Source of the DNA: Lutraria lutraria
Lineage: Eukaryota > Mollusca > Bivalvia > Venerida > Mactridae
Direction of reading: 5' to 3'
Assembly (NCBI GenBank): GCA_964023205.1
Contig: OZ026833.1
Span: 8,334,138-8,398,137, forward strand
Length of the DNA: 64,000 bases
The notes beneath the pieces were generated by a model that did not search any database, was not told where the DNA came from, and saw only the letters and a list, made by a program, of their open reading frames with translations. The stretch's first letter is position 1; the number at the start of each line of letters is the position of its first letter. Shown here in pieces: positions 46,256 to 56,500 of the stretch. The translations under genes and the position numbers were made by a program.

Positions 46256-49200
46256 GTAAGTAACACATGCACCTGAGAGCAACATGTATAAACAGTGTAA
46301 ACTTAACAGTAACACAACAATTTTATTACAGTTTTTGGTTCTTCATTAAATGATTTGTAAAATTGCCAAATTGTTCGTACTTAACTTTGAATTAATATTG
46401 TTAATACTTCTTCTTCAAGACATACTGTCTTCTTAAACATCTTCAGATTGGTTATATTTTAGTCTTGAATCTATAATTACGTCTAAAACAAATCTGTCTT
46501 TTTTTAGAATATAGCTTAAAGCATTCCAGCAAAAGGGATTTGAAAAGGCTCGCTAAGGAAACAGATACGAATGTAGAGGCTGCTGTTGTCTTGGTAATGA
46601 AAGTCAAAGTTATTCTTCCCGAAGTACACTCAAGGTATACAGTTCTTGATGATTGATTGATATACAGAAATTAACATTTATGAGTTTTGTCAGGGTGGTT
46701 CCAACAGTAGTGTAAGTTCTGCATTACGACTGGTCCAGTAATATCACCAACTTGATATAACATTTGCTTTATGTAGATATTAATTATTTCCTTACTTCTT
46801 TCTATATAATAGTCTTCACAAAACAATTTTTAAGCACCTGCCATTTGGTCCAGTGAAAATGCAAACCTTACTGGACCTATTGAACTTCTAGTGAACCAAA
46901 GAAATATTTCATAAAAATATCACTGAAAAATTTACTGACATTCAGACCACTGACCTTTTGAAATTTAATGGACCAAACCCTTTTCTGCGGATTAGATCCT
47001 TGGTCTGGGGCTTAACTCTAAGACTGGTATAGAAATGGTCCAAAATGATGACCAGTCTGCCCTTAGGTAATACAATCATTCAGGAGAACAAAAATATTAA
47101 ATCATGTTGTTTTTAGGGTCCAATTAACCAACCAACTGATTTCCTTTTGTTTCAAAATGTTCGTGACAACATTTTTGTTGTTTTTTAACGATATTTGAAT
47201 GCGTAATGTTAACAAAGGAACTAACTTGTAAAGAACTGTTTGGTAAACAAATGAGATAGTTTAAAATGGATGCCATTATGGTGAACCAGGTGGCGACGGG
47301 CGTATATACCGGTAACTGATAGATTGTTAAAAAAAGCCATTAACCCCACAGTCAATGGATGACTTTTGTTCCAGATGGTTTTCACCTTCTATAACAGAGG
47401 CCTTATTAAGGACCCTAACCAAATGAAAATTTCATTAGAATTATGCAGTGTTCCCAAAATCCTAACTTAACCAGGTATTTTATTTCCCAAATCAGCGATT
47501 TTAGCGATTTTTCTTCCCAAAATAAACCGTCTAAGTCTTCCCAATGAAGAGAGAAAAACCCTGTGTTCACATGAGTGTATCCTGATTTTCATCTCCAATT
47601 TACATGTTTCTTATTTCAAACCATTTTCAGTTTTGAGCACATGTTCCGACAGTCACTTGTACAGATAAATGGTTACATTAGACTACAACACACTGTTGAA
47701 GATTTAAGACTGATTAAATACAGCTGTGAGAATCCGGATCACGAAGATAAATTATTGAAGGTAAAACTTGTAGCGTTGTCTATTACATGTTACATACATA
47801 TCTGAATTGCTATTGCACCCTTTTAGATATGAGTTTTAGTTTAAAACATACTATAGTTTACAACACATCTGACAGTTTTCTCTTAAAATAACCTAAAATA
47901 AGCCCAAAAATCACAACCAAGGGCAGATAACTCAAAAAACGAAAAGGTTTTGATTCTGCCTATATGTCTATGTGAAAACTGTCAGATATGTCCTTAAGAA
48001 TCATCCATGAAAGAGATTATGTTTTAAGCATGCATTTGGTGTTTAATCACACATTAACAATGTCAAACTGCATGCTATGCTGCATATAGTATAACAGAAA
48101 TTAAGTGATGATCTTTTATTGATTTTTATCAGATTAAGGAATTATTTATATGTCCTACTCTTGACACAAGTTGGATAATATAAAAAATCATAGCCTTAAG
48201 TTTTAAGTGATCTTCATTTTAATTTTTTAGCTCAGCTGCTATCAACTAAAAAGTCGAGCTGTTGTGATCTCTGCATATCTTCATTGTCTGTATCTGTGCA
48301 AAAACTTTAATGTAGCTCATAACTCAGAAACTAGAAGAGATAGCAACATGATAATTATAGGCGTATAGATCTCACTGAGACAGTGAGTAGACAAGCATTG
48401 GCACCGCTTGCAGTGCTTAAGTTTTCTTCTGGTTAATTTACTTGGATAATCATCAGGGCTTGACACTTAACTTTTTCAAGAGTTAGTTGGCAGGACTACT
48501 TACATAGAAAATGAGGAAGCCCATGCAAGTTATAGACCTGTAGTCCACATTTTAATACATAAAATATATGTAAAATCATTTTATTTCAATGCCTATCAAG
48601 TGTACTTTATAAGAATACATGACAAGTATAAATGTCAGATTTTCACAAATGTATTGAACAAAGTTATACAGGTTACATCACATCAGATCTAACAAAAGTT
48701 TGTAAGCTTTATTATTTGATTTATTTAAATTTATGAAATTCAGGTCACCCAAATTTCAGATAGCCTGATGGGATACCCAGCTTGGAAACCTAGGTAGTCC
48801 TTGGAGAAAATAGGTAGCCTCAGGCTAACGAACCACTGTTAGTGCTGAGCCCTGATCATATGTTAAAAATAAGATGACTTGAGAGATGGGATTTTTTATT
48901 CATGACGTAATGCTGTTTAGCCATGCATCAGCAACTTTGGTTATTTAGCGCGAATTTTAAAATGGAAGATAGTTGTTGGACGTGCTAACGTTAACGACAT
49001 CGTGGTATGATTACGACCATGTTCTATTGGTTGACTTCATGTTTTGTTGTTATTCATAATCAGTTTAAAAAAGATCGAACTCGAAGCATTTAACTCATCT
49101 TCTAAAAGATAATAGTGTTAAAGTATCTTTTGAGCATAATCAAAAACCTTTTCAACCATATTCATTATGTAAGGTATGTTTGTTTCAGTTATGGAATATT

Positions 49201-52200
49201 TTGACTGATGGGGAGAAGTTATCATCTCGTACGGGTTGCCACTGGACCCAGCTTGGTTTCCAAGGTGAAGATCCCCAGACTGATTTCCGTGGGATGGGAC
49301 AACTTGGATTGGATCAACTTTTGTATGTAATTCAGTATCTTTATATTGGACGTCTTGAGTGATCTGTTTTGATTTAACACAGCCGTTGATTGTGCTGGAT
49401 TTGTAACCCCGGCGATCAGTGGTTCAATTCCCAGTCTGTGCAGGTCATAACCTTCCATAAAAATTCAACAACATTGTCAATTTTCCTCCACTTATAGAGA
49501 AGTTGTTGATTTCTAGTGGAAGGGTAAGTAAGTACTGGTTAGAATTTAGTCCAGGAAAACTGGTTAAGTGAACTGCCCATCATAAATAGTTGAAAAAAAA
49601 TGTTGAAAATAGCTTCAACCCAAATAAATAAATTTGATTCAACAAATGCTTGCACTATTACTTTTCTGGGTCCAGTCTAGAACAGCTAATCAGTTGATAG
49701 CAGCTTGGAAACGTTAGTGTTGAACCTGTTTCTTCATAATATCTTGAAGGTTTCATACATTTGGTCACTGTCCTTTACATAAAACTTGATATATTAAGAG
49801 GTAGTTGTCTGCTGTTGCAAGAGGAATATAGTATTATTATGTATGGATCCAAGAACCATTTGATTCTTAAACTGACTGCCAAAACTGACCTGAAGTACAT
49901 ATAGTCATAATTCCATATATTTTTTCAAGAGTGATTGAAATATTTAATTTTTTGTTATGAAACATGGTAAAATTATCACTGAAAAATTTACTGGACTGTC
50001 GGACCACTGATATTTTCCAATTTACTGGACCGATGGTCCAAAGTACTGTTAATGGAGAAGATAAACTTGATGCAAGCCAAATTTATAAAATTGTCAGTTT
50101 TCTCAAGGTATTAGATAGAGACATCAAGGTGTTTGTTTGGTATGATTCAACATTTTGTGTGTATTACTGATTTCAGATACCTTGCAACCAACTACACGAA
50201 AGAGACAAGATCAATGTTGTCCAAATCTAACAACCAGTACCATGGGTATGTCTGATTTAATGTTTTTTAGGCCCCCCACCATTCAAAGAACGGTGGAAGG
50301 GTATAAAGTGTTACCCCTGTCCGTCCGTCCGTCCATTTGTTCAAATTTTGGTTTCCGATCGATAACTGAAGAAATATTTCATGGATTGGTTTCATATTTT
50401 ACATGGAGGTGTGTGATAATAAAATGCAGGTCAAGTTCAATATCCGGAAACATCAAAATATTTTCACAGGAGTTATGGCCCCTTTTTGACTTCAATCTTA
50501 GCTTAATGGTTGTTTCCGATCAATAACTCCAGAAATGTTTCATGGATTGGTCTCATATATTACATGGAGGTGTGTAATAATGATTGATTTCCATTAAAAT
50601 AAAAACATTTTCACAGGAGTTATGTCCCCTTTTTGACGTAGCTATCAGCGTGGCATGTGTGTCCTCTGGACGCATTTCTAGTTTTAATAGGAAATCTCAT
50701 CCAGAAGATCTATACATTGAGAAACAACATTTTTGGAATCCTAAAATAGACCAATGAAATAACATTCTTTGGCTATAACCCATTACATTGGTTTTAATAA
50801 GATAATTAGTTAATAACAAGCCAAAGAACTTATAGTAACTTTATCTTCCACTGGACATCAAGAGCAGGAGTGGTTTCGATCATCTCTGGACACACTGGAG
50901 GCCCTAGCAGCCTCCAAGCCCCCATTAAATTTATTTGATTTTCCTCTTTTTTGCCATCCAACTAAGAGAGTTACATTATTATCAATTTTTCCTCATTATT
51001 TTAGGTACTCATTTGCCATCCTTGGTATAAACTTGACGGAAATGGTTTACAATTTATTGAAGAAAGGAAATCTACGAACTCATTTTTACAATAAAACAGA
51101 CCGACCAACCTTGGAGGATTTCCATGAAGTATACTGTAAGTTTATCAAGCTTGTGTTTTTTAAACTATATATCTACATCACTAAGTTCATCTATGTGTTC
51201 ATTCACACCTCATACATTTGGCTTTATGAGGTCATCCTTTAAAAAGTATGTTTGTTTGCAGTAACCCTACTCAGAGAATTTTCAGCGGGTAGGTCGGTAG
51301 GAAATATTTTTTACAAGTTCATTTTATATCGGATCCAAGATGCATGTCAGAATAAAAAAAAATTGTTACCCAAGAGGTAAAAAAAGTTGGGTAGAGGCCT
51401 TTCTCATGAGTAGGTAGCGTTACTGCAAACAAAATACTTTTATTAAGGATGGCATTGTATATATTAGCCATTTTCATTGACTGTTATAGATTTACATATT
51501 AATACATGTAGATTGTTTGTTCATATTGAGTTTTATGCCCCTTTCAACGGTCAAGAGTCATATGAGGCGGACAGTTTGCCTCACCATCGTTCCTGGGCAG
51601 AACCAGTACTAGACTCCCATCCTCCGTAAGCAACTGCCTACTTTCTAACATAATGAGACATGGTCGGTAGCGGGGCTCGAACCCACAACCCTCTGTCAAT
51701 TAGAGGTTACAGTGATTTGAAGTGAGCGACCTTAGCTACTCAACCACGGAGGCAGGTTAATAATACATGTAGAGGTGTTTTCTATTTTCTCTGGGGTTTA
51801 ACGTAGCATCAACAGCTAGGGTCCTTCAGCTTTTCAGCTTTAAAAGTTGGGGAAGACCCCAGGTAGTGTACACCTTGGTAGAACTGCTGACAGTCTGTAA
51901 ACTATGTGGGTTCGAATCCCATCAGTGGTGGAATTTGAACTGAACCTTCTCAATCCCTTGTATCGGCGTGAGTACTGGTCAGAATCTCGGATGCAATCAT
52001 TGAGAGTAGTTAATATAAGTTGTAAGAACTAGGTGGGTTCCTTTTGAGTTGATGCACAGCATTTTCTACAGATTCGATTAAGATCTGATTGGAAATATTA
52101 CATTTTGAAATCATGTTTTTTTATATATATCCCAAGCTCAAAAAAGGGCTAGAAGAAACAAGTTACGAACATTTACTTAAATTTGGATTATTGGTTGTTC

Positions 52201-52447
52201 TACCTGAATTCTTTGTCAATGAACCCTTCTACTTAATGCATGTAATGGTGGGAATTTCAAACTTTCATACTTTATTGTATTTTCAGGTTATGTATTTTGG
52301 AACTTCGATTCATTTTGGTATTCTGAAAGGCCAAAAGACATTATGGAGTTTGGAAGGATTCGAGAAAAATATCGCAAAAAGTTGGTGTCCAAGTTAAAAG
52401 AGAAAGATACCGTTTTAGTCAGTGAATTTCAGCAAGGAAGCAACTGA
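46102..52447 (+). CDS. ELMOD2: ELMO domain-containing GTPase-activating protein (ELMOD1/2 type), seven coding exons
   Basis: ELMOD1/2 proteins are GTPase-activating proteins for ARL2 and other ARF-family GTPases. Coding exons: 46102-46255, 46508-46634, 47631-47760, 49189-49322, 50177-50245, 51005-51135 and 52287-52447. All junctions are GT-AG and in phase. The product is 301 residues, against 293 in human ELMOD2. The N-terminus FKWIIHKVTGKCELLRI matches the MTGKCELQRI signature. The ELMO-domain core WTQLGFQGEDPQTDFRGMG (residues 156-174) keeps the arginine equivalent to human ELMOD2 Arg167, here Arg171, essential for GAP activity. Later blocks YSFAILGINLTEMVYNLLKK and FDSFWYSERPKDIMEFGRIR are also conserved. 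Invertebrates often have one ELMOD1/2 co-orthologue, so the symbol is approximate. Confidence 0.93.
46508..46634 (+). CDS. ELMOD2: ELMOD exon 2
   Basis: Residues 52-93, EYSLKHSSKRDLKRLAKETD onward. It matches the region preceding the ELMO domain. Acceptor TTTTTAG, donor GTATAC, ends in phase 2. Confidence 0.85.
46635..47630 (+). other. ELMOD intron 2
   Basis: Contains a repeat at 46815-47030 (CCAGTGAAAATGCAAACCTT...) shared with 37200-37480, 40800-41030 and 49925-50045, and a CCCAAAA-rich stretch at 47450-47560 related to 30770-30970. Confidence 0.5.
47631..47760 (+). CDS. ELMOD2: ELMOD exon 3
   Basis: Residues 94-137, with FRQSLVQINGYIRLQHTVED and YSCENPDHEDKLLK. It matches LLQITGYKQLYLDVE...YDSDNLQHEELLMK of human ELMOD2. 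Donor GTAAAA. Confidence 0.9.
47761..49188 (+). other. ELMOD intron 3
   Basis: No repeat family of this window was recognised and no further exon is needed, because the phases of exons 3 and 4 agree. Confidence 0.5.
49189..49322 (+). CDS. ELMOD2: ELMOD exon 4, catalytic block
   Basis: Residues 138-182, LWNILTDGEKLSSRTGCHW then the ELMO core GFQGEDPQTDFRGMGQLGL. Contains Arg171, the conserved GAP arginine. Donor GTATGTAA, ends in phase 2. Confidence 0.95.
49323..50176 (+). other. ELMOD intron 4 with SINE-B
   Basis: SINE-B occupies 49382-49632. The fragment 49925-50045 belongs to the TTTACTGGACTGTCGGACCA repeat. Confidence 0.55.
49382..49632 (+). mobile_element. SINE-B, full length, plus orientation
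   Basis: The head includes GCTGGATTTGTAACCCCGGC and box B-like GGTTCAATTCCC. The core is AGTACTGGTTAGAATTTAGT and CCAGGAAAACTGGTTAAGTG; the tail ends CCCAAATAAATAAA. Best evidence for the SINE-B layout. Confidence 0.8.
50177..50245 (+). CDS. ELMOD2: ELMOD exon 5
   Basis: Residues 182-205, YLATNYTKETRSMLSKSNNQ then YHG. Corresponds to YFSENYTSEAHQILSRSNHPKLG. Acceptor TTTCAG, donor GTATG. Confidence 0.9.
50246..51004 (+). other. ELMOD intron 5 with dispersed repeat
   Basis: 50268-50680 holds a repeat beginning GGCCCCCCACCATTCAAAGA with a (GTCC)n run (50322-50336), and two internal near-copies of ATTTCATGGATTGGTTTCAT (about 50378 and 50536). Confidence 0.55.
51005..51135 (+). CDS. ELMOD2: ELMOD exon 6
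   Basis: Residues 205-249, YSFAILGINLTEMVYNLLKK then LRTHFYNKTDRPTLEDFHEV. Strongly conserved; donor GTAAGTT, ends in phase 1. Confidence 0.94.
51513..51760 (-). mobile_element. SINE-A copy 5 with 13-base target-site duplication
   Basis: Exact TAATACATGTAGA at 51500-51512 and 51761-51773. The head is at the high end, with box B GGTTCGAGCCCC on the minus strand. Antisense to ELMOD. Confidence 0.93.
51787..51990. mobile_element. SINE-C-like repeat, copy 2
   Basis: GGGGTTTAACGTAGCATCAA, CAGCTTTAAAAGTTGGGGAA and GTGGGTTCGAATCCCATCAG. The last motif is a box B-like sequence. Confidence 0.6.
52287..52447 (+). CDS. ELMOD2: ELMOD exon 7, C-terminus and stop
   Basis: Residues 249-301, CYVFWNFDSFWYSERPKDIM and FGRIREKYRKKLVSKL, ending QQGSN and TGA at 52445-52447. 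The tail after RKK is not conserved. Confidence 0.93.
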
Positions 52448-53178
52448 AGATTTCATAGATTGTTAGTCACAGAACTTCAGGGAATAGAAAGTTAAAGTTG
52501 TCTTTGTTATGTTTGAAATTATTAATTCATTGTTAGTAATTACTGGTAGTAGTTTAAATGACCAGTCTAAAATTATTTTCAAATGTATGGTCAGATTTTT
52601 TGTTTTTTTTGTTTCTTGTGAAATTTCTGGGCTGGCTTAGAGTGTGTTGTTGAAATTAAATTTCATAAGTATCCAAGCAAGTCAAAATAGAATAACAATT
52701 AATTAATAGGGTGAATACATTTCTAAAGAGAATAAGGAACAAGAAGTCAGTAGTTGTTTAACTCTTATGTACATGAATCTACACTCATTTTAAAAATTGC
52801 ACCAAAATCTACTAGAAAGTATGAAAAATCGATTACTTTTTGTTAAAAAAACAACATTTTAGTGATTTTGGCAAAAAATAGAAATCTTCTTTAGTACAGC
52901 TTTTTGTTTTGAATACAGTCACATGTTAACAAAAAAGTGTCTACCTACTTACCTACATAAAACTGTAAGAAGTTGGTGTTGTATAACAGCAAACCAACCC
53001 TTGTTTTAGGAGGTCCTTAGGTGTTGTACGTTTGTTATTGTTTTTCTTTTGAAAACAATCATGCAGAAAGTTTGTTGGGGTACTGATAAGAAGTGGTAAA
53101 CTACAAATTAACTTGAACAGTTGTCTTGGATACTATGCACCTACAATGTAACTGAGTTGTTTATAACTTGCCAAGTTC

Positions 53179-53184
53179 AATAAA
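53179..53184 (+). terminator. Polyadenylation signal of ELMOD gene
   Basis: AATAAA 732 bases after the stop codon, followed by a T-rich stretch. It gives a 3' UTR of about 750 bases. Confidence 0.6.
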
Positions 53185-53261
53185 ATCATTGTTTTAAAAT
53201 ACCACGATTTTGTAGTCTTTTAATGAGTTAGTACATGGTACATGTATTCCATCCAGCTAAT

Positions 53262-53500
53262 TCTGCTAGGGTTTAACCTTGCACCAACAGCCAGTGTCAT
53301 TTGGCAACTTTTCCAGCTTTAATGATGGGGGACGGCCCCTGTTGTACCCCTGGGTAGAATCACAAACCTTCATTTAGCTAGCTGGCCAGCTTCGTCACTG
53401 GTGAAAATTGGTCTCCGTTTGGATTTGAGCTCATGGTAGTGAACGGTTAATGATTACTTGTCAGAGACCATAAGCACTGGACCTTAGGCCCTGCATTCGG
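53262..53500. mobile_element. SINE-C-like repeat, copy 3
   Basis: AGGGTTTAACCTTGCACCAA, CCAGCTTTAATGATGGGGGA and CATAAGCACTGGACCTTAGG mark it. It lies just 3' of the ELMOD polyadenylation region. Confidence 0.6.
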
Positions 53501-53537
53501 CTAAGACATGAATGAGATCATTGAAGTCAATACTAAG

Positions 53538-53880
53538 AATGATAAGCATTGACCAATCATATGACAGACAGAATGATAAGCATTGACCAATCATATGACA
53601 GAATGATAAACATTGACCAATCATATGACAGAATGATAATCATTGACCAATCATATGACAGAATGATAAACATTGACCAATCATATGACAGAATGATAAG
53701 CATTGACCAATCATATGACATAATGATAAGCATTGACCAATCATATGACAGAATGATAAGCATTGACCAATCATATGACAGAATGATAAGCATTGACCAA
53801 TCATATGACAGAATGATAAGCATTGACCAATCATATGACAGAATGATAAGCATTGACCAATCATATGACAGAATGATAAG
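53538..53880. repeat. 30-base minisatellite (VNTR), about 11 units
   Basis: Unit CATTGACCAATCATATGACA plus GAATGATAAG. Ten units in perfect 30-base register fill 53581-53880; the first unit carries a 4-base insertion. Variants are limited to a few bases (AAG, AAA, AAT ends; one ATAATG). Because 30 is a multiple of three, several frames are open on both strands, but no gene is implied. Confidence 0.97.
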
Positions 53881-54700
53881 CTCTGATTGATTGTTTTCTT
53901 TGTTCTTCCATTATTATTCTTTTGATAACCAAGTGTTTATCATATTGTGTATTTTTTAACAACTTCAGAAAATAACACAAATATAGTAATTTCATTGTTT
54001 ATTTTTGAACATATTTAAATATATAGATGTGATTTCAAAGTATTCATACTTTTATAAAAGCATTTAATTTGGAAAAATGACAATTATATATATTTATGTA
54101 GACTAAAGCTTCTCCATAGTGATCATGCTAGTCCATACATACTATATTTGAACCATCCAACTGATTGTTTTGGTCGAAAAACCGCCCTACCTTTGATCTC
54201 TACGTCGGGACAAAAACACAATCTCTTGGACACTTCTTAACAAAGCATTACTACACAAACTTTAATTAGTTTGTGATATTTGAAAATAATCAGAAATAAA
54301 AATAATTTGGACAACACTACACTGTAATATTTATTTGCAGATAAAATTACACTTCATACAAGTCAAAATGAAGGAACTGAGTATACTAAATTTTTAATAG
54401 TACAGACAGGAAAATATCCTTCTAAATTATGACAAGAAGTATTGGTAATGACCTGTGAATCACCAGCGGTGATGCTATGATAATCACCAACAATAGAAAA
54501 ATCATCATTGGCTGTACTCCTTGGAATGTTACAAATTCTATAATCAAGTAATGAAATTCATACACCATCCAAAAAGACAATGTGATAGTTTAGTAAGTTT
54601 ATCAATGCCTTTAAAGAGGCATGCCCTGAAACTGTTGGGTAGTGGTTTGCATTCACCAAAAATGCGTTTATCACTTGTAAAACCATTTATTACCAAAAAG

Positions 54701-54925
54701 TCAAAGAAGAATATGCGTTAAAAAATGACTATAACGCGCGCCGGTATTTGTATGTTGATTTGACAACGATAATTCCGGTTCATTTGAGGATTTAACTGAG
54801 CGCGCGCTGCCCTTTAAAGCAGCATAACATTGATATTTACCAATAATTGATTGATAGGATAAACTTGATACTGCAGAAATGAACATAGCATGAGCAATAC
54901 TTAGCATTTCACTGTTGGTTGACAT
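54701..54925 (-). CDS. Hypothetical small ORF over a CpG-rich patch
   Basis: ATG at 54925 opens a 74-residue frame starting MSTNSEMLSIAHAMFISAVS. A GTAAAT after IIG (about 54836) could act as a donor. The underlying DNA has CpG-rich stretches (ACGCGCGCCGG, GAGCGCGCGCTG), unlike its surroundings. No family recognised; may be non-coding. Confidence 0.2.
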   Translation of the reverse strand: MSTNSEMLSIAHAMFISAVSSLSYQSIIGKYQCYAALKGSARSVKSSNEPELSLSNQHTNTGARYSHFLTHILL

Positions 54926-56140
54926 TTTTTCTGCAATGTTTTCGGTTTTGACAGATCCAGATAAGGATTAATTTGTGAAAATGACAAATACTTTCTCAGG
55001 CCTAAATTAGCAGATTTGGTAAGTCTTGAAGTGAGTATTTTGAATAAACTAACGTGATATTTCGTAAATATTTTACAGGGCTTTCATTAATTGAATTAGG
55101 CATTAAAATGATACCAATTCGATTGCTAAGCGAGACACTTCAGTTCCAGGGTATGCCTCTTAATACAAATACAAGCATAATAAGAAGTACATACATACAT
55201 AAGACAATTCAAACATGTTTTAACAGATCTATGAATTACACTGTCTCATATCGAGGATAATAATTATATTCCTAATGCATACGAAACATACATGGTACAT
55301 GCACTCAATACAGCAAGTGGCATATTAAACAAACCATAGTCAATAGCAACATAAAACATATTTCAAAGGTATTTGTGAACAAAAACATCATTGGTACATT
55401 CACATAATGTAGCCATTAGTACATAGAAGATAGTCAACAACAACTTACTGTTAAACAAAATAAAAAATTACACAATACATGGCATTACCAAATCATTTAA
55501 ATGAATATGAGATGTATAATCAGAGCAATGTATTCATAATGCATAGCTAGAAAAAAAAAGAAGTATTGAAATTAAAATAACAACATAAATTAATTGTCTT
55601 TACAATCAGATATACTATTCACATGCGGTTATTTGGATAAGGCTGACCATACTCAACTCATTTACCTGTAACAGAACAATCAGTAATTTTTTTTCAAAAT
55701 TTTCTCACTACCCATGCCCATCAAAAGGGGGAATTTAGCGCAACAAAATAGGAAATACATAATAACATTATTTTCTATGGAATATGAGATTATTTAGCTG
55801 TTTAAATCATAAATACCGGTATAGATATTACTACACTGCAATTGGTGAAAATGGTGCAAAACTGTTATTATCATTTCAAAACATCATTTTGTCAGGGGAA
55901 AATTCTGGCCATTTCAGGGAAAAAATGAAGGAAATTTTGCTATGGGAAATGGCCCATATAATTTGGTAAATATAGCGAAAAAAACTCACTGGAAAAAAGA
56001 AGGCAGCATGCAGAAAACATCAAATAGTTTGTCATCAAGTATTATAACACTATATCACAATTATTCTATCATATTGGTACATGTATCACATTTAGTAACA
56101 CACATTCATCACAATTATCCTATCACTGTAATAAAATAAT

Positions 56141-56322
56141 TACCGTGCAACCTCTCCAAAGCAACACCCTTTGGGAGTAGCAAAATTATGTTGTTGTTCA
56201 GAGGTTGATGCTCTAGAGAGGTTAAATGCATAGTTAAATCGTGTAGTGGGAAAAAATCATGATGTTGTTATAGAGAGGATGTTGCTCAATGGAGGGCTGC
56301 TCTGGAGAGGTTGTACTGTATA
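56141..56322. mobile_element. CTCTGTAGAGC inverted-repeat element, copy 3
   Basis: Starts TACCGTGCAACCTCTCCAAA and ends CTGGAGAGGTTGTACTGTAT, with the same internal order as 20574-20756. Confidence 0.8.
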
Positions 56323-56408
56323 TACATCACTATTATCCTATCACCAAATTAACATAAATATATCTATCACAAATTTCCTATCATTGAGGTAACAAATAAG
56401 TACTACAA

Positions 56409-56500
56409 TCAGATACATGGAACTTCTAATACTGTGACTTCATTATAATGTGAACTTTTAATGGAATAAGGGAACTTTTCACCACCATGACAAGCAGCGC
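56409..56500 (-). CDS. AGA: AGA exon 9, C-terminus and stop
   Basis: [20 protein letters not shown] then [10 protein letters not shown], stop TGA at 56411-56409. GAAC matches human, and the terminal cysteine position (VDCI in human, VPCI here) is conserved. Confidence 0.92.

Larger units (their letters stand above)
51136..52286 (+). other. ELMOD intron 6 with SINE-A and SINE-C
   Basis: SINE-A at 51513-51760 and a SINE-C-like repeat at 51787-51990 lie close together. The open stretch at 52089-52286 is not needed for the protein. Confidence 0.55.
53881..56408. other. ELMOD-AGA intergenic interval
   Basis: Tail-to-tail interval, presumably including the AGA 3' UTR. It holds a GC-rich patch with an ORF (54732-54925) and CTCTGTAGAGC element copy 3 (56141-56322). 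Other sequence is unassigned. Confidence 0.5.

Noticed and set aside
49222..49458. 78-residue minus-strand ORF opposite ELMOD exon 4
   Set aside because: A shadow of the conserved plus-strand exon and the adjacent SINE-B.
52089..52397. 102-residue plus-strand ORF near the ELMOD 3' end
   Set aside because: It overlaps exon 7 in the wrong frame; the frame matching ELMO-domain proteins begins at the acceptor before 52287.
53549..53890. 113-residue ORF of MISIDQSYDR repeats, and antisense ORFs in two frames
   Set aside because: A product of the 30-base VNTR: the period is divisible by three, so any stop-free frame stays open. No start context, splice sites or homology.
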